Assembly (NCBI GenBank): GCA_015501585.1
Contig: JADNRY010000083.1
Location: forward strand, 124,001 to 188,000
Length of the DNA stretch: 64,000 nt
Reading direction: 5' to 3'
Source: Rhodocollybia butyracea
Taxonomy: Eukaryota > Basidiomycota > Agaricomycetes > Agaricales > Omphalotaceae
Within the stretch, counting starts at the first letter, position 1. Each line of letters starts with the position of its first letter. Shown one piece after another: positions 1-11,591 of this stretch. The notes below the pieces were generated by a model. That model ran no database searches and was not told where the DNA came from. It was given only the letters and a program-made list of their open reading frames with translations. A program made the position numbers and the translations under genes.

Positions 1-965
1 AGAGTGTATATAGTATCTTTACTTATATAAGAGGTCCCTGAAGCAAGATTACAGCAATAGCTTCAGTGAAAGCTGTTTTATTACCATATTTAGAATGCCA
101 GCAAAGCGGTCTAGAAGCTTGTTTATGCATGGGGATTCTACCTAATAACAGTCTATACAGTGTTTATAGATGTACAGTAGATACCTAAAGCAAAATTGAA
201 GCAGATATATGGTGTAATAGTAGCACTGCTTCGATGTTTGGGTCTGTGGCTGTGTTGTAAAAAAAAAAATTGAAATAAAAGTAGGGATGTTTAATATACT
301 GGTTGTACAGGCATGTTTTGTACATAGTATATATACACCTGAAGCAAAATTAGAGCATTCTATGGAGAGCATAACATGTAATTGCCAGCTCTAGGCCTGA
401 GGAGGTCAAAGCTGTATGACCAAATAGGGAAATATATGATTAAATACAGGTGGTGTTGAGTTGAAGTTGGGCTCAATAATGACATGGCCTCTCAAGGACT
501 GGGGTCAGGAATAGATATCTGGGTACTGTAGTATAGTAGCCTCGCCCTCCATGGGTTATATTTGGCAATATGGGGGCAGGAACAAGTACATGGAGTGATC
601 ATCAAAATTCGCCTTTTTGAGGGATAAAATACTAATACTGAGTGCCTAAGCACAGGTAAGGCCTCAAAACATGGGAGGTATAGTCTTCTACATGGTATAC
701 ACTTGATATATGTCCAACAACAATTAATATGGCGCCAGAGGCGATGGTATTCACTGATCTTTATTCAGGAATTAGCATATAATATTATGGCCTTGAGAGA
801 AGCCAGGAGGCTAAGATGCTGTATATAGGATCTACTACATAGTACTAAGCTTTGCCATATGCAAGAACGATTTATACATGGCCTGAAGCGATGGTATTCC
901 CTGATCTTTATGGATTTTGCCAAAAAATGCGATCTTCAGGAAATAAAACATGAATAGCATGAAGT
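1..965. other. AT-rich subtelomere-like DNA, no gene
   Basis: No coding frame beyond short random ORFs is visible. Short motifs such as AAGCAAAATT recur loosely (near 60, 190 and 340), and a phrase about an 'aagcgatggtattc'-like block appears near 740 and 890. This suggests degenerate repeats. I see no recognisable element. Confidence 0.5.
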
Positions 966-3350
966 GGATTCTCTAGCCACCCACTGCTGCTGCTTAGCTT
1001 TTCTTGAGGACTATGTACATATGTGAATAGCAACCAGCCTTAAGATCCCCACTGGTTGGTCGAGCTAGATTATCTAGCCATCCAACCTCTTGCCACTTTT
1101 CCCAGCCAGCAAAGTGATTGTGAAGAGCCACTGAGCATTTTCCCAGTGACCAGAGTGACTGTAAAGAGCTACCAAACACTCTGTAGCTTTCCTGTGGCCA
1201 ACCCTATTAATTATACAGTTCAGACCTCTGCTTTGCAATGCAATGTTCAGCTAGATTCTCTAGCTACCCAGTGCAGTCTGCCACTGCTTAACTTTTCTTG
1301 AGGACTATTTACATATGTGAAAAGAAACCAACCCTAAGGTCACCGCTGGTTGATGGAGCTAGACTTTCTAGCCACTCAGCTTCAGGCCACTTTTTCATTA
1401 TCCAGTCCTGGCCCCTGCTTTGCAACCCCACTTTTAGCTAGATTCTCTAGCCACCCACTGCTGCTGCTTAACTTTCCTTGAGGACTATGTACATATGTGA
1501 ATAGCAACCAGCCTTAAGATCCCCGCTGGTTGGTCTAGCTAGATTATCTAGCCATCCAACCTCTTGCCACTTTTCCCAGCCAGCAAAGTGTTGTAAATAC
1601 TCGGCGCAGGGAACTGAATAATCCGTGAGGCTTGAGAGATAGAAGAGAACTGGATAACTACTTTAGATACTGGCTTTGGAGAGAGCCTTATATACTGTAC
1701 ATACTGTATAATATTGCTAATACAATGAGTAAGGATACGGACATATGAACATACCAATCCGGCTACCTAATCTCCGGAGTTGCCACATCGGCAATATACA
1801 ACACAAAGTGATTGTGAAGAGCCACTGAGCATTTTCGCAGCCACCAGATTGATTGTAAAAGAGCTGCCAAACACTCTGTAGCTTTCCTGTGGCCAACCCT
1901 ATTAATTATACAGTTCAGACCTCTGCTTTGCAATGCAATGTTCAGCTAGATTCTCTAGCTACCCAGTGCAGTCTGCCACTGCTTAACTTTTCTTGAGGAC
2001 TATTACATATGTGAATAGCAACCAACCCTAAGGTCACCGCTGGTTGATGGAGCTAGACTTTCTAGCCACTCAGCTTCAGGCCACTTTTTCATCATCCAGT
2101 CCAGGCCCCTGCTTTGCAACCCCACTTTTAGCTAGATTCTCTAGCCACCCACTGCTGCTGCTTAACTTTCCTTGAGGACTATGTACATATGTGAATAGCA
2201 ACCAGCCTTAAGATCCCCGCTGGTTGGTCTAGCTAGATTATCTAGCCATCCAACCTCTTGCCACTTTTCCCAGCCAGCAAAGTGATTGTGAAGAGCCACC
2301 GAGCATTTTCGCAGCCACCAGATTGATTGTAAAGAGCTGGCAAACACTCTGTAGCTTTCCTGTGGCCAACCCTATTAATTATACAGTTCAGACCTCTGCT
2401 TTGCAATGCAATGTTCAGCTAGATTCTCTAGCTACCCAGTGCAGTCTGCCACTGCTTAACTTTTCTTGAGGACTATTTACATATGTGAATAGCAACCAAC
2501 CCTAAGGTCACCGCTGGTTGATGGAGCTAGACTTTCTAGCCACTCAGCTTCAGGCCACTTTTTCATTATCCAGTCCAGGCCCCTGCTTTGCAACCCCACT
2601 TTTAGCTAGATTCTCTAGCCACCCACTGCTGCTGCTTAACTTTCCTTGAGGACTATGTACATATGTGAATAGCAACCAGCCTTAAGATCCACGCTGGTTG
2701 GTCTAGCTAGATTATCTAGCCATCCAACCTCTTGCCACTTTTCCCAGCCAGCAAAGTGATTGTGAAGAGCCACCGAGCATTTTCGCAGCCACCAGATTGA
2801 TTGTAAAGAGCTGGCAAACACTCTGTAGCTTTCCTGTGGCCAACCCTATTAATTATACAGTTCAGACCTCTGCTTTGCAATGCAATGTTCAGCTAGATTC
2901 TCTAGCTACCCAGTGCAGTCTGCCACTGCTTAACTTTTCTTGAGGACTATTTACATATGTGAATAGCAATCAACCCTAAGGTCACTGCTGGTTGATTGAG
3001 CTAGACTTTCTAGCCACCCAGCTTCATGCCACTCCACTTTTCCCAGCCAGCAGAGTGATTGTAAAGAGACATTGAACATTTTCCCAGCAACCAGAGTGAA
3101 TGTAAAGAGCTACCAAACACTCTATGGCTTTCCTGTGGCCAACCCCTATCAATTATACAGTTCAGACTTCCACTTTGCACTTCCATGTTCAGCTAGATTC
3201 TCTAGCTACCCACTGCCACTGCTTAACTTTTCTTGAGGCATATTTACATATGTGAATAGCAACCAACCCTAAGGTCCCTGCTGGTTGATTCAGCTATACT
3301 TTCTAGCCACTCTGCTTGATGTGACTCAGAGTGAGTGTGAAGAGCTACCA
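966..3350. repeat. Subtelomeric satellite, ~473 bp higher-order unit
   Basis: At least four head-to-tail copies of a ~473 bp unit are visible, starting near 968, 1439, 2130 and 2605, with a diverged partial copy to about 3350. Each unit contains two related halves of ~235 bp. Each half carries GCTAGATTCTCTAGC-like palindromic boxes, a 'CTTGAGGACTA..TACATATGTGAA' block and a 'GCTGGTTG..TAGCTAGA' block. This is a dimeric higher-order repeat. Copies 2-4 are nearly identical, and the first and last are more diverged, as expected for an array homogenised in its centre. Copy 2 is longer only because a solo LTR sits in it. Small ORFs on both strands are repeat shadows. Confidence 0.9.
1589..1803. 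mobile_element. Solo LTR with 5-bp target duplication
   Basis: A 215 bp segment interrupts one satellite copy. It begins TGTTGTAAATA and ends TATACAACA, so its ends are TG...CA with short imperfect inverted repeats. It is flanked by the direct repeat CAAAG (1584-1588 and 1804-1808). Neighbouring satellite copies show the empty site, with a single CAAAG followed by TGATTGTGAAG (near 2277 and 2750). TG...CA ends plus a 5-bp duplication are the hallmark of an LTR retrotransposon; TGTTG/CAACA ends resemble Ty1/Copia LTRs. An internal TATATACTGTACATACTG stretch (near 1690) could be its promoter. No internal retrotransposon sequence is present, so this is a solo LTR left by LTR-LTR recombination. 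The Copia assignment is inference. Confidence 0.85.
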
Positions 3351-3442
3351 AGCACTCTGTAGTCACCATGTGGCTATATGATTGAAAGGCTGGTATTTGC
3401 AGGAATATCAGCCCAAACCCTGGACCCCTGACCCGCTCAAAG

Positions 3443-3520
3443 CCCTATAACCCTAACCCCTAACCCTAACCCCTAACCCCTAACCCTAACCCCTAACCCT
3501 AACCCCTAAAAAACCCCCTA
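3443..3520. repeat. Interstitial telomere-like array (CCCTAA/CCCCTAA)
   Basis: About nine tandem units run from 3451 to 3509, mixing the six-base CCCTAA with the seven-base CCCCTAA, with degenerate flanks on each side. The C-rich strand reads 5' to 3' on the + strand, as it would at a left chromosome end. However, 3.4 kb of satellite lies outside it, so the array is internal in this assembly. Confidence 0.9.
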
Positions 3521-4335
3521 AGCGGGCCTTTATTACGCTTAGTTATCAGTAACCGGATTAGCTCAATGAAGTTGTGGGCTCGAATGCCTCTTAGGCCTTA
3601 TATAATTGGTGGATTCAATTTTTTGATTCAATAGATTATTTTTCTTCAAATGGCCTCGAAGGTAGCAGTCCTTGCCGACACCGTTTCTTTAAGTTCAACG
3701 GTACCACAAGTGCGAACCAGGACAATATAGCGATCTTGAGTACTTCACGGTTCTTGAAACCCAGTAACCATATCACAGCAGACCCCTCAGTGTCTAAGCA
3801 GATCCGATGCGCAAGAGCCAACATACGCAAATAGTACTAGAGCCACCAACTCGTATTCGTATTCGTATTCTGCTAGTACCACTCCAAGTCGAGTTGCACC
3901 GGATAATTTAAATCGCTACCTTCCTTAGCTTCTGTAAAGTATAATCTAGGTTCCGATCTGAACAGTCGACGGGTCGAGGCTGTTCAAGCGTTCTAATTTG
4001 GCAGCTCTATAGATGTCCAATTACTGCACTTCGTGACGTCGCGGATCGTCTTTAGACCGATTTCTGCTCGCTTTACGCCTTCAAACCCTCTCATACTCGG
4101 CACAAGGGTTCCTAAAGCTCTCTGGGCTATGATTATAAGCCAATGTGAGGCTCGATTCACATAAGTAGACTCGGATGCACAGCAGCTGTGACCCCTCTAA
4201 TCGATTCTTATTCGGAGAAGAGTTTTGGTAGCCCAATGCCCTCGATATTGACCCTATTCGGAACCATGTAAAAGCATTTTGGTCAGGTAATAAATATCTC
4301 ATGGTAAAAGAGATACTCGACACTCCACTAACCCA
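3521..4335. other. Intergenic between telomere-like array and FMO gene
   Basis: No convincing gene. A small (ATTCGT)n-like run sits near 3852-3870. This stretch should contain the promoter of the monooxygenase gene that follows; no TATA box is obvious. Confidence 0.4.
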
Positions 4336-6450
4336 ATGGTACCTGAAGCAGTGGTCACAGCATGGATGGCACGGTTCTCAGAGTGCCTTCAACGCAGAGA
4401 TACCCAGAGTATCACATCTCTTTTCTTTGCCGACGGGTGGCTTCGAGACTTTCTCGTATTCCAGTGGGACTTGCGCACTCTTCATGGACACGACAAAATC
4501 TCCACGTATCTATCAACGAACCCTCATAAATCTTGGCCTTCTAGCTTTCGAGTCGCCTCTGATGAATATTTCAAGCCGTCTCCTGGATTAATGCCCGAAA
4601 CCGTTACAGCTGGATTCACGTTTTTGACACCAATCGCTAACGGAAGAGGGTTTGTGAGTCTCGCACAGAGTGACACAGATAAAGAATGGAAAGCTTCTAT
4701 CGTCTTTTTGACGCTAGATAGCCTCAAAGGACATGAAGAAATAGATGTAGCAGGTAATCTATATACCGGTCGCTTGCCTACGTGGTCTGAAGCACGAGGA
4801 ATGAGATGGAAGACTGCCGAAACGCAACCCGATGTTCTTATCAGTACGTAGCTATCTCATTTACTTTGTTCACCAACTGGAGACAACTTGCATTCTCAAT
4901 AGTTGGCGCTGGCCAAAACGGGCTACAAATCGCGGCAAGGTTCCGACAAATGCAGATTTCTACCCTTGTTGTGGAGAGAAACGATCGCGTTGGAGATAAC
5001 TGGCGTAGTCGATATCCCGCCTTGATGCTTCACACTCCAAAGGAACACCACACCTGGATGTATCGTCCATCGATTTTTTTTCTTTTGTTGGGTTGGCGAT
5101 TCATCATATCTCTAGTGCTATACCAGCCATTCCCTGCGAATTGGCCCGTATGGACGCCCGGGGACAAATTAGCCGACTGGCTCGAACAGTACTCTGTCTC
5201 CCAAGACCTTTTAGTTTGGACTAAATCTACAGTTGTTCCGTTCCCAGTGTACAACCAAGAGACAAGGAAATGGACTGTGACTGTTGATAAAGCAGGGGAG
5301 CGTGTCGCTGTGCATCCAACCCATATCATAGTAGCAACTGGAACCTTGGGCGAGCCTTACATGCCTACGTTCAAAGACCAGAATCTATTCAAAGGCCAGA
5401 TTCTTCATTCGGCGACATTTCCGGGTGGTTCTGATTTTTCAGGAAAGCGTTGTGTCGTGATTGGAACTGGGATCAGTGGACCTGATATTGCTCTTGATTT
5501 GTCAATTCGAGGAGCACACTCTGTGACGATAGTACAGCGCTCATCTACCTGTGTTCAACCAGGGAACATTGTGACTGACCAGTTTCGTGCGGCATGGCCA
5601 TCTGGCATTCCGGTTGAAGTATCAGACTTTCGATTCTTTGCCACGCCTATGCGACGGCTATTTGAGATTTTAAGTAGCCAGAGGAAACACGGGGAGACTT
5701 GGGAACAAGAGAAACTCTTCATTGAACAGCTACAGAAAGCTGGAATCAAATTGGATCTGGGATATAATGACGCCGGTGCCCTAGCTGTGATATATACGCG
5801 CTGGGGTGGTATGTAAATTTGGCACACATGGCTTCGTTCACTTACATCCTTTGGACATTTAGGATATTGTATGATTGACTTGCGGTTCATGTTCAAACTT
5901 GAATACTCACGTATTCGACAGGGGTGGACGTGGGCTCCGTAGATCAAATCATCTCAGGTAACATCCAAGTGAAATCCGGAGTCCAAATCCAAAAATTCTC
6001 TGATACTTCTGTAACGTTCGACGACGGGTCGACACTCGAGGCAGATGTTGTCATTTTTGCGTAAGCAGTAATTGTACCACTTCCGAATATAGCTCATGTA
6101 TAAAATTTGCAGTACTGGGTACCAAGGAATGGAGGAAAATCTTAAAACCCTCCTCGGTGACCACACCATTAGCCAAACGAAGTTGCTGCCATGTGGGATT
6201 ATCGATGAGGAAGGCGAGATTCCGGCTGGTTATAGGCCTACCGGACATCCTGGTGTAAGTGAATCGTTATTGATTCTCTCCAGTTAATATGCAATTTGCT
6301 TCTAGCTATGGTTCGCTCCAGGAACTTTTCCAAACTCTCGCCTTCAATCAAAGTACCTGGTATGCTGTCAATTCTTGATTTTTGCATTTGCTTATACTAC
6401 TATAGGGAATACAAATCCAAGCGTTGAAACTTGGGTATATGAATGCGTAG
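4336..6450 (+). CDS. Flavin-containing monooxygenase, NAD(P)H-dependent
   Basis: Six exons (4336-4843, 4903-5808, 5922-6060, 6113-6254, 6306-6359, 6406-6450) join in one frame to about 597 residues, the usual size of this fungal FMO-like family. Residues 1-165 are the NTF2-like-looking N-terminal part of the family. The FAD-binding Rossmann motif GAGQNG (about 171-176) is created across the first intron, so both splice sites are well supported. A second dinucleotide motif, VVIGTGISG (about 354), binds NAD(P)H. The conserved ATGY motif (about 518) is also rebuilt across an intron. The protein should oxygenate a soft nucleophile or ketone using FAD and NADPH in the cytosol or ER; the substrate cannot be told. 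It lies next to the subtelomere-like repeats and converges on an MFS transporter. A longer N-terminus from an upstream exon is possible. Confidence 0.88.
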
Positions 6451-6747
6451 TAGTAATAGTTTGACCAAGCTACGGCTTGCCACAATACAATTGCCACCTG
6501 TTTATCTGTTTATCTGCGTAAATCAAAGGGCGGCCGCCGATACGTCTCCAACTGCACGGAACACCGAACAGAGAAATACTTGAATTGTAAACCACAACTT
6601 AGCTCATCGTGAACATATAGTCAAACGCTATTATATAGCAGGCTACTTTACACCTTACACTGTGCGCTACGGTACACTACGAAAAAAAACAGTATACCAG
6701 GTATATGTCGGATTCCTCTCCTTTCCACGTTGTTAGTAGGGAGGAGC

Positions 6748-8751
6748 CTAGATATCCTCGAGAGACTCTTCTCTCGCACGCCAAGATTTGCCAAACACCA
6801 TACACGCAATGGTAAGGCACATCGTAAACGCGATGATACCAGAAAGCAGTCCGACGGCTGATGTTAGTGTCAGTAAAAAAACTGAAAGATATAGAGTCGA
6901 AGAGACTTGCCGCTCATAGTTCCCAAAGCCTCAAACTCAGCGGTGAAGTAGAACGGACCGGAGAAAGCAAACAGCTGTCGGATGAGGGAGACCAGGATGG
7001 CTGCTTGTGGTGTATGCCTTGGTTGGGACTCAATCGCATAGGTAACGCAAACAGCTATGAAGAAATCCGATAAGTATCCGCAATTGCCGATTGTAAAATA
7101 CGCTCACTAGCGACAATCTGCTGTCCAAATACCGAAAGAGCGGACCCAACAAGGGGCGTAACATTCCATACCCCAGCACGGGTATTTTGTAGTTGTACTC
7201 CGAAAATCATAAGGCCGATAATCTGCGAGGGCAAATCAGTATCAGCCCGGAGCGAGAAAAGAGAGGGCATACTGCGATGAGGAAACCGGGAATCGAGAAA
7301 GGCAATCTCCATTCTGCTTCTCGTTGACCATTTGCCTTCCTGACACGATATTGCATCCACCTATCTGAGCCAAACCCGGCGATGGGTTCGCCCAGAAGCA
7401 GGCCGATTAATGTAGCACTGAATTGTAACCCGACTTGTTGGATGTTGAGCTCGTATTTTTTGCCAAGTAGAGCCGGCACTTGAACGGTAAGGAGAACCTG
7501 CGGAATGGGTTTGATATACGAAGATACAGATATTGCGAATTATCACTCACATTTGTATACGTGAATACGATCCCGTTCGCGATACTGGGGAGGACGATAG
7601 TTGGGCGCGAAAGATAGCGCAGAGGGGCTACAATATCCAGAGGCAGCTTACTCCACGGCCTTTTACTGTGTCGCTTGAAAGTAATATACGATGTATACCA
7701 CTTTTCAGCACTCTTGTAAGACCCAGCTTCCGAGGCAGCTTCCGATCCAAGTTTGCGTTCTGGCCGGTCGAACAACGTTTCAGGACACAGAAACAGATAA
7801 AGAACGAAGTGTACGAGGTTCATAATGGCGAGAAGCCAGAACGTCCATTGCCATTTACCAGTGTGATCTAAAAAAAAGATAAGGGGAACTAGTCGAATAT
7901 ACGAAACTTGATATGACTTACACACAAGTGGACCCATCACGAGGGCCGCACTGCTAGGACCAACGGAAACGAGTAAGGCCCATATACCCATCTTTTGAGC
8001 CTTTTCGTGCACGAAAAAGACTTCAGACACAGTGGAAGCCCCGATACTTTGAGGAGGGCAAATGAATATGGCTGTAAGAATTCGGCAGGTCATCAGAGTT
8101 CCGTAGGTGGTACAGTAAGCAGAGGCGAGCTGCATCGCCGCTGATAATAGCATGGAAGCCAGGTAGACTGGTCGACGACCTGTATGCGGGTTGACTATGA
8201 TGGAACTCAAGGAAGTGCTGAATGTAACGACGAACCGATTCGACTGCTAACAGGTGCCCAAAGGAATGGAAACGTTCCTATGCAAGGTAGGATAAATTCA
8301 ATTCAGTCAATAATGAAAGCATGCACGAACCTAGAAACAAGATCGGTACAGCGGTGAAATACGACGCTTCGGTCAACGACACTCCGAATTGATCAACGAA
8401 AATCTAGAAGAAGATGAACGAGCGAGAACATGGCACTATGACAGGGAGACCGACCTCGAATGAAGGAACTGAAAGCGCAACGATTTATATCAGCGGTGGC
8501 GGACAGCCAAGTATGATTCACTCACTCGCAGCAGCAGCGGAAAACGGCCCTAGACCAGTATGTAAAGCTACCAAAATCAACAACGAGTTTTTGCGGAATG
8601 AAGACCAGTTAAGAGGATCCTCTGGAAGGTCTGAAGGCAAAGGGATGAGGTCTGTACGACCGTGTCGTTCGTAGACTTTCATCAGTCCAGCGGATGTCAG
8701 GTCCTCGATATGATTAATCTCCAGTTTATCGTGTTTGTTGGTTTCCGCCAT
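6748..8751 (-). CDS. MFS transporter, DHA1-type multidrug/metabolite exporter
   Basis: The reading frame is spread over about eight or more exons with short introns. The N-terminus has the acidic 'PLPSDLPEDPLNWS' lead-in typical of fungal DHA1 transporters, then TM1 (NSLLILVALHTGLGPFSAAA). After two splices come 'IFVDQFGVSLTEASYFTAVPILFLG' in pieces, the loop 2-3 signature ending in GRRPVY, and GIWALLVSVGPSSAA (motif C region). A long acidic central loop precedes TM7-12. The C-terminus is a hydrophobic helix followed by KSWRAREESLEDI and a TAG stop at 6748. The expected role is proton antiport of small molecules across the plasma membrane; the substrate is unknown. It is tail to tail with the monooxygenase, so the two could form a small modify-and-export pair. 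Confidence 0.85.
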
Positions 8752-10171
8752 TGATCAAGGTGAAAAAGAATAGCGCTGGAGATGAAAGTGGCAGAGAACG
8801 CCTAGGGTAAAAGTTGAAGCGTTGACCATTCGTCTTTATAGAAAATTACTTGCACAACTTTCACCCGTTTCTGGTTGCGCGGGACCCCAGGCCGATGATC
8901 GAAAAACCGATGGCGGATGCGATAAGGTCGTATGATGCGCTACGCTCCAGGTGTTGCCGTGTAACATGAGCAGGCGACTCTATATTCGTGCTCCATAGTT
9001 GTTGCGGATCAGAAAATATGACGTTGGGTTGCTGTTTTTTTCCTTCATGTTGGTTCGGGATAAAAGCATTTTTACGCACATGACTGTGAGGCGCCCACTC
9101 AAGCACTCAAGCGCTGGCCCAGTTCAGTCGGTCAAAGCAATAAATATCCTATTTCCTAAAGTAAAAGTGAGCACATGGGAAGCGCGGCTGTTTCATTATC
9201 ACACCGCGTAGTGAATGGTACCCTATGTGGTCATGCGAGCCCAAGGCACGCGCAGAGGCGACACAACCCAAGTCCGCACAGGCATGGCCTAGTCCATGCG
9301 TACTTGAAAGTTGAATCAAACCTCAAGGAAGCTTTATACTCACCCAGTATAAGATCCTAGCTGTGAAAATTCTTATAATTACATCCCTAAATCCGAATAC
9401 CTCTGGCTTCACGGTGGCTGATCGTTTCCATTGTGCGGATACCAGGCAGATACATTACTTCGCACAATTGAGTGCAATCAATGATTAACGATACGTAGTA
9501 GCCTTGGAAGGCTCAGCGCAGCACTCGACATCGACACTTGGGAGCAAAGATAACTACATCAGTAGTTTAGCGTACCCTCATTCTTGCCCCAATGTTCCCA
9601 ACCACAACAGCAGTATTTCATACATAGATTTCCAGCTACTCAGTGACATTAGTGTACAAAATGTACGTGGGTGAAAGTAAGTAAAAAGGTGCAATGAAAC
9701 AAACCAAACTCCAATTCATTGTTCAAGTACTACAAAGTCTCAATCAATGTTCCTGTCATGGGGACCAGGAACGGGAGGAACAGACAGACGGACAAACAGA
9801 CGTTGGCAACGGTGACAGCGACGAGAAGAGAAGCAAGACAAAGAGTTGGACGAAACAACAACACAGACAGATGAATCCTAATCCAAGGAAAAAGCGACAC
9901 TAGCTAGGCGGGGGTAAAACAAGGGAAATACCAAGTGAAATGTGTGTACGAGAAACGTTAAACCGCATCTCAACCATCGGGATCAGGCAGGCAAACGACG
10001 ATGAGAAACGGGATAAACGTGAAGAGTGCAAGGTGAGACAAAGAATTACAACTGGGGGATAAAATGCAACGTTATCAACATCAAAAATGGTTGGCAGTGG
10101 ATATGTATAGGTCATAAATAGAAATGTCCCTCTCGAAAGAACGAACCGAGTAGAACAGATCCGGGTATAGT
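8752..10171. other. Intergenic between MFS and G-alpha genes
   Basis: About 1.4 kb without a convincing gene. The first part is the MFS promoter and the last part the 3' UTR of the G-alpha gene. A purine-rich stretch (9760-9900) gives one random ORF with no family resemblance. Confidence 0.5.
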
Positions 10172-11591
10172 CTATAGCAACCCACATTCCCTCAGATGAA
10201 TTTGAAGAAGGATGTCTTGGATGGCAGATAGCACGACTTGAGAGATATGAACGTCAACAAGAGTATGACGTTGTTACGAATGGACGTACATTTGATTTGT
10301 TGTGTATCTGTAGCACAAGTGTAGTGAGCGTAAATCTGTTTCGTCGCTGCACTTTGATTGAGCGAGACGAATCGGTGGAGCAAGTATTCGCAAGCAGCAT
10401 CGTAGTTGTCACCGCCAGTGTAGTCAGGGAAGTAGTCACCTAGGAGACAACATCAGCGAAATTGGAAAAAAAACAAAACAAAACAAAACAAAGACGACGT
10501 AGCAGACAGACTTACCTAGCGGTGACCGCGGTAGTTTCTCAGCGAAAAGATCAATTTTGTTGAGGAACAGGATCTGCGAAAAGGTCAGAGCTTGATAAGG
10601 GAATATTACCGGATGAAGGACGTACGATTGATGTCTTGACGAACCACCGTGAATTACATATCGAGTCGAACAAAGTTAGAGCTTCTTGCATACGATTCTG
10701 CGGAAAGGTGAGCAAAAAAAAGTCGAGGAAAGAGTGACACAGCTGAACATACCACACTCTCATCCTCGTACAACATCTGATCATACTCGGACAACGAAAC
10801 CAAGAATACCAAAGCCGTCACGTTCTCGAAACAATGAATCCACTTCTTTCGCTCTGATCTCTGGCCTCCGACATCAAACAGCTTATACGTCAGTTCGCCA
10901 ACCTTGAAGGTTGTTTCCGTAATACCGGTAGTCTTGACACGACTGCGCAGGATATCTTGGTCTGTCGGCATGTATCCCGGCGCTGCCATACGATCGATAG
11001 AGCTAAAGTAGTATACAGCCGAGTCATTGAGCTGGAATTCCCGAGAGCGCCGAACGGCCTCTTTAACACCAGGGTCTTTCCAGAGTGACCGTATAGCGTC
11101 TGCGACATCACGAGGAAGCACGTCAACTTCGATCTGCATAGGAAGAGCCAGGATAGTTGCTCGGCGAGCGTCGTTCTGAGGTGTCAAAGCTAGGTCCAGT
11201 TGTGGCATCGCATCAAGAATAGCACGCATCGACTGGATAGTGTTCGAAAAAATAATTTCCTTGTAAGATTCTCGTTCTTGGTCATTGTATCCACCGTGGT
11301 GAATAAGTTTCATTTGCTTGAGAACTGTCGACTATAAACGAAAAAATAATAATAATTCAGAACAAACCACTGAACGCGAAGCGAGTAAACTCACCTTGCC
11401 AGACTCTCCAGCTCCTAACAAAAGCATTTTAATCTCATTCTTGGCCATCATGCGGTCCCTCTTTAGCTGACTTTCAATCTCATCATTGCCTGGAGGCATC
11501 GTCAGGAGATAAAGCGACAAGAAGTAAGATATTGAGGCTACTCACGGGCCTTGGCCTCCTCGTCAATGCCAGATGACTGAATGCAACCCAT
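10172..11591 (-). CDS. Heterotrimeric G-protein alpha subunit, Gi class
   Basis: The protein reads MGCIQSSGIDEEAKAR at the start, giving a myristoylation site (Gly2) and a palmitoylation cysteine (Cys3), so it is membrane anchored. All five G boxes are visible: GAGESGK joined to ST across an intron (G1), RSRVKTTGITET switch I with the catalytic Arg, DVGGQRSERKKW switch II, NKID, and TCATDT. The C-terminus ends LRECGLL, with the cysteine four from the end that marks Gi-class, pertussis-toxin-sensitive subunits. Several short introns split the gene; the first rejoins AKA-RNDEIE. The length fits the usual ~353 residues. In fungi these proteins couple pheromone or nutrient receptors to cAMP or MAPK signalling. 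No key residue is missing. Subclass beyond Gi needs a tree. Confidence 0.97.

Noticed and set aside
994..2821. Three near-identical 61-codon minus-strand ORFs (MFASSLQSIWWLRKCS type)
   Set aside because: They repeat because the satellite repeats; the frame does not extend and codons are not preserved across the diverged units.
3555..3590. tRNA-like A box (TTAGCTCAATG) and B box (GGCTCGAATGCC)
   Set aside because: The boxes are only about 20 bases apart and no cloverleaf arms can be formed.
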